The translations under genes and the position numbers were made by a program. This document shows positions 60,191-64,000 of a stretch of DNA of 64,000 nt, piece by piece. How positions within the stretch are numbered: position 1 is the first letter of the stretch; each line of letters begins with the position of its first letter. Below the pieces are notes generated by a model, which had not been told where the DNA came from, did not search any database, and was given only the letters and a program-made list of their open reading frames with translations. The stretch comes from Flavobacterium hercynium (lineage in GTDB: Bacteria; Bacteroidota; Bacteroidia; Flavobacteriales; Flavobacteriaceae), in the NCBI RefSeq assembly GCF_002217285.1, contig NZ_MUGW01000017.1:236606-300605 (forward strand), given 5' to 3'.

Positions 60191-61435
60191 ATGGAAGTTT
60201 TAAAAATAGCAACAGCAGGAAGTGTAGATGACGGAAAAAGTACTTTGATCGGAAGATTACTGTACGACACAAAATCATTGACGACTGACAAGATAGAAGC
60301 AATAGAAAAAAGCAGTAAACAAAAAGGATATGATTATTTGGATTTCTCATTAGCAACCGATGGATTGGTAGCCGAAAGAGAACAAGGAATCACGATTGAT
60401 GTAGCACATATCTATTTTTCGACTGCAAAGAAAAGTTACATCATTGCAGACACTCCGGGTCACGTAGAATATACCAGAAACATGGTTACAGGAGCTTCGA
60501 CTTCACAGGTTTCTATCATTTTAATTGACGCCAGAAAAGGTGTAATTGAGCAAACGTATCGTCACTTTTTTATCAATAATTTATTGAGAGTAAAAGAAGT
60601 AATTGTAGCCATCAACAAAATGGACTTAGTTGATTACTCAGAAGAAGTTTTCAATAAAATCAAAGCCGATTTTCAAGCCTTAAATGCTAAAAGTACATTC
60701 AAGGAACAAAACGTAAGCTATATTCCGTTAAGTGCAATAAATGGCGGAAACGTAGTAGATCAGTCAAAAGATATGCCTTGGTACGATGGTCAAACCGTTC
60801 TGGAACATTTAGAAGGCTTAGATGCTGAAGATGTTTTTGAAGCAGGAAAAGCACGTTTCCCGGTTCAGACCGTAATTCGTCCAAAGACAGAAGAGTACCA
60901 TGATTTTAGAGGATATGCCGGAAAATTATACGGAAACTCAATAAAAGTAGGTGATGCCGTAACTGTTTTGCCTTCGTTAACCGAATCAAAAGTTTCTAAA
61001 ATTCACTTTTTCGATAAACAATTTGATGAAGCCGTTGCAGGATCTTCGATTACAATCGAATTAGAAAATGACATCAATGTAACAAGAGGCGATATGATTG
61101 TAAAATCATCAGAACTTCCAAAAATTGAAAAAGAAATCAGCACCACAGTATGCTGGATGGATAGCAAAAAACTAGTTCCGGGAACAAAATATATTGTACA
61201 GCACAACACAAATTCCGTTTTAGCAAAAGTAGAAAGTATCAAAAATACCATCTCAACAGACTATTCCGGAACAAAAGAAGCTTCACAATTAGCAATAAAC
61301 GAAATAGGAGAAGTAAACATCAAATTAAGCAAGCCTTTATATTTTGATGCCTACAACGATAATAAATCAAACGGTGCTTTTATCTTAATCGATACAGCAA
61401 CAAACACAACAGCAGGAGTAGGATTTATTAGGTAA
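60191..61435 (+). CDS. cysN: Sulfate adenylyltransferase subunit 1 (GTPase)
   Basis: This 414-residue GTP-binding subunit of ATP sulfurylase begins at MEVLKIATAGSVDDG; the P-loop GSVDDGKSTLIGRLL is at residues 9-23. DTPGHVEYTRNMVTGAS (G3) and AINKMDLVDY (G4) follow. Two EF-Tu-like beta-barrel domains complete it, ending in TTAGVGFIR. There is no C-terminal CysC kinase fusion, which fits direct use of APS by CysH. The frame can be extended upstream to 60104, but that part is repeat DNA (SAPSLLGRAGEGL), so the start at 60191 is preferred. Confidence 0.95.
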   Translation: MEVLKIATAGSVDDGKSTLIGRLLYDTKSLTTDKIEAIEKSSKQKGYDYLDFSLATDGLVAEREQGITIDVAHIYFSTAKKSYIIADTPGHVEYTRNMVTGASTSQVSIILIDARKGVIEQTYRHFFINNLLRVKEVIVAINKMDLVDYSEEVFNKIKADFQALNAKSTFKEQNVSYIPLSAINGGNVVDQSKDMPWYDGQTVLEHLEGLDAEDVFEAGKARFPVQTVIRPKTEEYHDFRGYAGKLYGNSIKVGDAVTVLPSLTESKVSKIHFFDKQFDEAVAGSSITIELENDINVTRGDMIVKSSELPKIEKEISTTVCWMDSKKLVPGTKYIVQHNTNSVLAKVESIKNTISTDYSGTKEASQLAINEIGEVNIKLSKPLYFDAYNDNKSNGAFILIDTATNTTAGVGFIR

Positions 61436-61437
61436 AC

Positions 61438-61676
61438 CTGCTTTAAGCTTTAAGCTATAGGCTGTATGCTTTTAGCAAAAAACGAAGAATCAAGGTTAGT
61501 AATAAGCTTAAGCTTATTACCTAAAACCTAAAGCAAGAAACACAAAGTTAATAAAGCTTAAAGCGTACAGCCTAGAGCCTACAGCAAAAACTAGATAAAT
61601 CTGCTTTTAGCTAAAAATGTATAACAAGGTACGCAAGAAAGCTTACAGCTTATTGCCTAGAGCCTACAGCATTAAG
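61438..61676. repeat. TAAGCTATAGGCTG / CAGCCTAGAGCCTA repeat block before the sulfite reductase
   Basis: Words such as AAGCTATAGGCTGTATGC (from 61450) face inverse words GTACAGCCTAGAGCCTACAG (61566-61585) and TTGCCTAGAGCCTACAGC (61653-61670). It is related to 19777-19948. It spans the space between cysN and the reductase and the upstream part of that frame. Confidence 0.65.
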
Positions 61677-61682
61677 AAACAA

Positions 61683-63773
61683 ATGGAAAGTTTTAGAACA
61701 GAAATAGAAAATCCGATCGTTCAGAAAGAAATTATCGATCTTGAAAAAAAGATTCATTTATTCCGTGGAGGAAAAATTGATGACGAGCGTTTTCGTAGTC
61801 TGCGTTTAGCGCGTGGAATTTACGGACAACGTCAGGAAGGCGTTCAAATGATTCGTATTAAATTGCCATTTGGTAAGGTAACAAGCGAACAATTGGTGCG
61901 TATTACCAAAGTTTCTGATGAATATTCTACAGGACGTTTGCATATTACAACACGTCAGGACATTCAGATTCACTACGTAAGTTTAGACAGAACTCCGGAA
62001 CTTTGGGCAAATTTAGCTAAAGACGATGTTACCTTGCGAGAAGCTTGTGGAAACACAGTTCGTAATATAACAGCGAGTGAATTAGCCGGTGTAGATGTAA
62101 ACGAACCATTTGATGTTTCGCCTTATGCACATGCTTTATTCCAATACTTGTTGAGAAACCCTATTTGTCAGGAAATGGGACGTAAATTCAAAATTTCGTT
62201 CTCATCATCAGACGAAGATACCGCTTTGAGTTACCTGCATGATTTAGGATTTATTCCTAAAATCGTTGATGGTGTTCGAGGTTTCAAAATTATGCTTGGT
62301 GGAGGTTTAGGATCTCAGCCTGCGCATGCCGAATTGTTGACAGAATTTGTACCTGCCAATCAAATCATTCCAACAGCAGAAGGAGTAATTCGTATTTTCG
62401 ACAGATACGGAGAACGTGCCAAAAGAATGAAAGCACGTTTAAAATTCTTAATCAAAGAAATAGGAAAAGATGCTTTCTTAGATTTAGTTGAAAAAGAGAA
62501 AAAAGCAATCGCTTTTGAAAGTTACGAAATAGATACGACCGCTTTTGAAACACCAATTCCAGAACCTTTATTAGCTGTTCCATCTGTTGAAATTGAGGAT
62601 GCAGCAGCTTATGAAGCATGGAAAAAATCGAATGTAATCGCTCAAAAACAAGCAGGTTATTACGCAATAGGAATCAAAGTTTTATTAGGTGACTTTTATA
62701 CCGATAAAGCAAGACTTTTAGCCGATTTAATAAAAAATTATGCAGCAAATGAATTACGTTTTTCATTGCGTCAAAATATTGTAATTCGACATGTAAAAGA
62801 AGAGAATCTTCCCTTCTTTTATCAGGAACTAGCCAAATTAGGATTTGTAGATTTAGGCTATAATTCTACAGCAGATATTACAGCATGTCCGGGTACAGAT
62901 ACATGTAACTTAGGAATTGCAAGCAGCACCGGAATTGCAGAAGAATTGGAAAAAGTTTTAAATGCAGAATATCCACAATACCTGAATAACCACGAAATCG
63001 AAATCAAAATTAGTGGTTGTATGAATGCCTGCGGACAGCACAATATGTCAGCAATTGGATTTCAGGGAATGTCTATCAACTCAGGCAAACTAGTAGCGCC
63101 AGCGCTTCAGGTTTTGTTAGGTGGAGGAAAATTAGGAAACGGATCAGGACGCTTTGCAGATAAAGTAATCAAAATTCCAAGTCGTAGAGGACCAGATGCT
63201 TTACGTACCATTTTGAATGATTTTGATGCCAACGCAAACGGACAAAAATTCCTGAATTATTATGATGAAAAAGGAGAGAAATATTTTTATGAAATCTTAA
63301 AACCTTTCTCAGACGTAACCAATTTAACAGAAGCTGATTTCGTAGACTGGGGAAATGCAGACAACTACGTAAAAGCAGTTGGAGTTGGAGAGTGTGCGGG
63401 CGTTGTAATAGATTTAGTAGCGACTTTATTATTAGAAGCCAAAGACAAATTAACCTTTGCACAAGAATCATTCGACGAAAGCAAATGGTCAGATGCCATT
63501 TATCATGCCTATGCAGGATTTGTAAACGGAGCCAAAGCATTATTGCTTTCTGAAAACGAAAAAACAAATAATCACGCAGGAATTGTTGATTTATTTGACA
63601 CTGTTTTTGTTGAAAAAGGAAAAATTGAATTGCTAAAAACATTCAGAGAATTAGTATATCAAATCAATCAAAATGAACCTTCAGAAGCGTTTGCAAAACA
63701 ATACATTCAAGAAGGAATAGCATTTTTTGAAGTAATAGAAAAATATAGAGCCCAAGAATTAGCCAATGCTTAA
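61683..63773 (+). CDS. sir: Ferredoxin-type sulfite (or nitrite) reductase with C-terminal HEPN-like domain
   Basis: The 696-residue enzyme reduces sulfite to sulfide at a siroheme-[4Fe-4S] centre. The two-repeat fold shows [39 protein letters not shown] and the cluster cysteines [17 protein letters not shown] and [17 protein letters not shown]. After the reductase (about residue 565) there is an alpha-helical domain of about 125 residues with [20 protein letters not shown]. It looks like a HEPN domain and is not found in E. coli or plant enzymes. The context with cysH, cysD and cysN strongly favours sulfite over nitrite. The frame reaches back to 61617, but that part is repeat DNA; the ATG at 61683 ([10 protein letters not shown]) is used. 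Confidence 0.9.
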   Translation: MESFRTEIENPIVQKEIIDLEKKIHLFRGGKIDDERFRSLRLARGIYGQRQEGVQMIRIKLPFGKVTSEQLVRITKVSDEYSTGRLHITTRQDIQIHYVSLDRTPELWANLAKDDVTLREACGNTVRNITASELAGVDVNEPFDVSPYAHALFQYLLRNPICQEMGRKFKISFSSSDEDTALSYLHDLGFIPKIVDGVRGFKIMLGGGLGSQPAHAELLTEFVPANQIIPTAEGVIRIFDRYGERAKRMKARLKFLIKEIGKDAFLDLVEKEKKAIAFESYEIDTTAFETPIPEPLLAVPSVEIEDAAAYEAWKKSNVIAQKQAGYYAIGIKVLLGDFYTDKARLLADLIKNYAANELRFSLRQNIVIRHVKEENLPFFYQELAKLGFVDLGYNSTADITACPGTDTCNLGIASSTGIAEELEKVLNAEYPQYLNNHEIEIKISGCMNACGQHNMSAIGFQGMSINSGKLVAPALQVLLGGGKLGNGSGRFADKVIKIPSRRGPDALRTILNDFDANANGQKFLNYYDEKGEKYFYEILKPFSDVTNLTEADFVDWGNADNYVKAVGVGECAGVVIDLVATLLLEAKDKLTFAQESFDESKWSDAIYHAYAGFVNGAKALLLSENEKTNNHAGIVDLFDTVFVEKGKIELLKTFRELVYQINQNEPSEAFAKQYIQEGIAFFEVIEKYRAQELANA

Positions 63774-64000
63774 TATCAAACCAAAAGTAACTTTAGTAGG
63801 TGCGGGTCCCGGAGATCCGGATTTGCTTACGCTCAAAGGCGTAAAAGCACTTGCTGAGGCGAATGTGGTTTTGTACGATGCACTGGCAAATGATGAAATA
63901 TTAGCCCACGCTCCTAAAAATGCTATCAGAATATTTGTTGGCAAGAAAATAGGAAATCATGCCTATACGCAAGATCAGATCAATCAACTAATTGTAGACA
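63766..64000 (+). CDS. cobA: Uroporphyrinogen-III C-methyltransferase, N-terminal part
   Basis: The visible 78 residues start at ATG 63766 ([20 protein letters not shown]), overlapping the sulfite reductase stop by 8 nt, so translation is coupled. The motif [19 protein letters not shown] (about residues 9-27) is the SAM-binding start of the SUMT/CobA family, and [14 protein letters not shown] follows. The enzyme makes precorrin-2, precursor of the siroheme needed by the sulfite reductase. The gene runs past the right end of the window; whether it is fused to further siroheme domains cannot be seen. Confidence 0.93.
   Translation, partial: MLNIKPKVTLVGAGPGDPDLLTLKGVKALAEANVVLYDALANDEILAHAPKNAIRIFVGKKIGNHAYTQDQINQLIVD

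Noticed and set aside
61617-61682. A longer N-terminus for the sulfite reductase
   Set aside because: The extra codons are the GCCTAGAGCCTACAGC repeat; ATG at 61683 agrees with the family.

Overview
The window is a gene-dense stretch of chromosome from a Bacteroidota bacterium, most likely a Flavobacterium of the F. johnsoniae kind. The evidence is AT-rich DNA, promoters of the Bacteroidota type (TTTG, 17-20 nt, TAnnTTTG), weak Shine-Dalgarno sites, GLPGLI, DUF5686, SusC-like and TamL proteins, and a PorT-type component of the type IX secretion system. I see no prophage, insertion sequence, CRISPR array, tRNA or rRNA.

Layout. 1-1.1 kb: end of a metal-binding (HMA) protein and a DedA membrane protein. 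1.2-8.5 kb: minus-strand cell-shape cluster mreB-mreC-mreD-mrdA-rodA, with purH upstream. 8.7-16.9 kb: ABC permease, accD, class II aldolase, TamL lipoprotein, SpoU-type RNA methyltransferase, PorT and menaquinone methyltransferase. 17.5-22.6 kb: folA, a 2TM protein, a CBM48 protein, thyA, a bifunctional nuclease and etfA/etfB. 23-31.7 kb: pdhB, a large DUF5686 outer-membrane protein, soluble and membrane-bound pyrophosphatases side by side, and a deoxynucleoside kinase. 31.9-39.7 kb: GLPGLI protein with an outer-membrane barrel, a large periplasmic protein and a DUF4153 membrane protein.

39.8-64 kb is a sulfur amino-acid region: metK, a TonB-dependent receptor, metY, a divergent homoserine dehydrogenase, an S-box (SAM-I type) riboswitch followed by metX and thrA, metZ, then an Rrf2 regulator, TauE/SafE permease, APS reductase (cysH), cysD, cysN, ferredoxin-type sulfite reductase and the start of uroporphyrinogen-III methyltransferase. 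Sulfate is thus activated, reduced to sulfide and put onto activated homoserine, giving homocysteine and then methionine and SAM.

The most notable observation is a family of three unannotated regulatory leaders, before the TonB receptor, before metY and before the metX/thrA block. Each has a tiny reading frame with Met/Cys codons, a short segment at the end of that frame that copies the 3' arm of a terminator, and then the terminator itself. This is the layout expected of ribosome-mediated transcription attenuation by sulfur amino acids. In two of the three, the terminator is followed by a small gene (59 and 66 codons); the two products share a C-terminal motif and I recognise no family for them. 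The metX unit adds an S-box riboswitch, so amino-acid supply and SAM may both be sensed. Also of note: a homoserine dehydrogenase paralogue with an altered active-site motif, an AccD without its zinc-ribbon cysteines, a candidate Rrf2 operator pair, and several families of palindromic intergenic repeats, one of which supplies the last codons of an OsmC gene.
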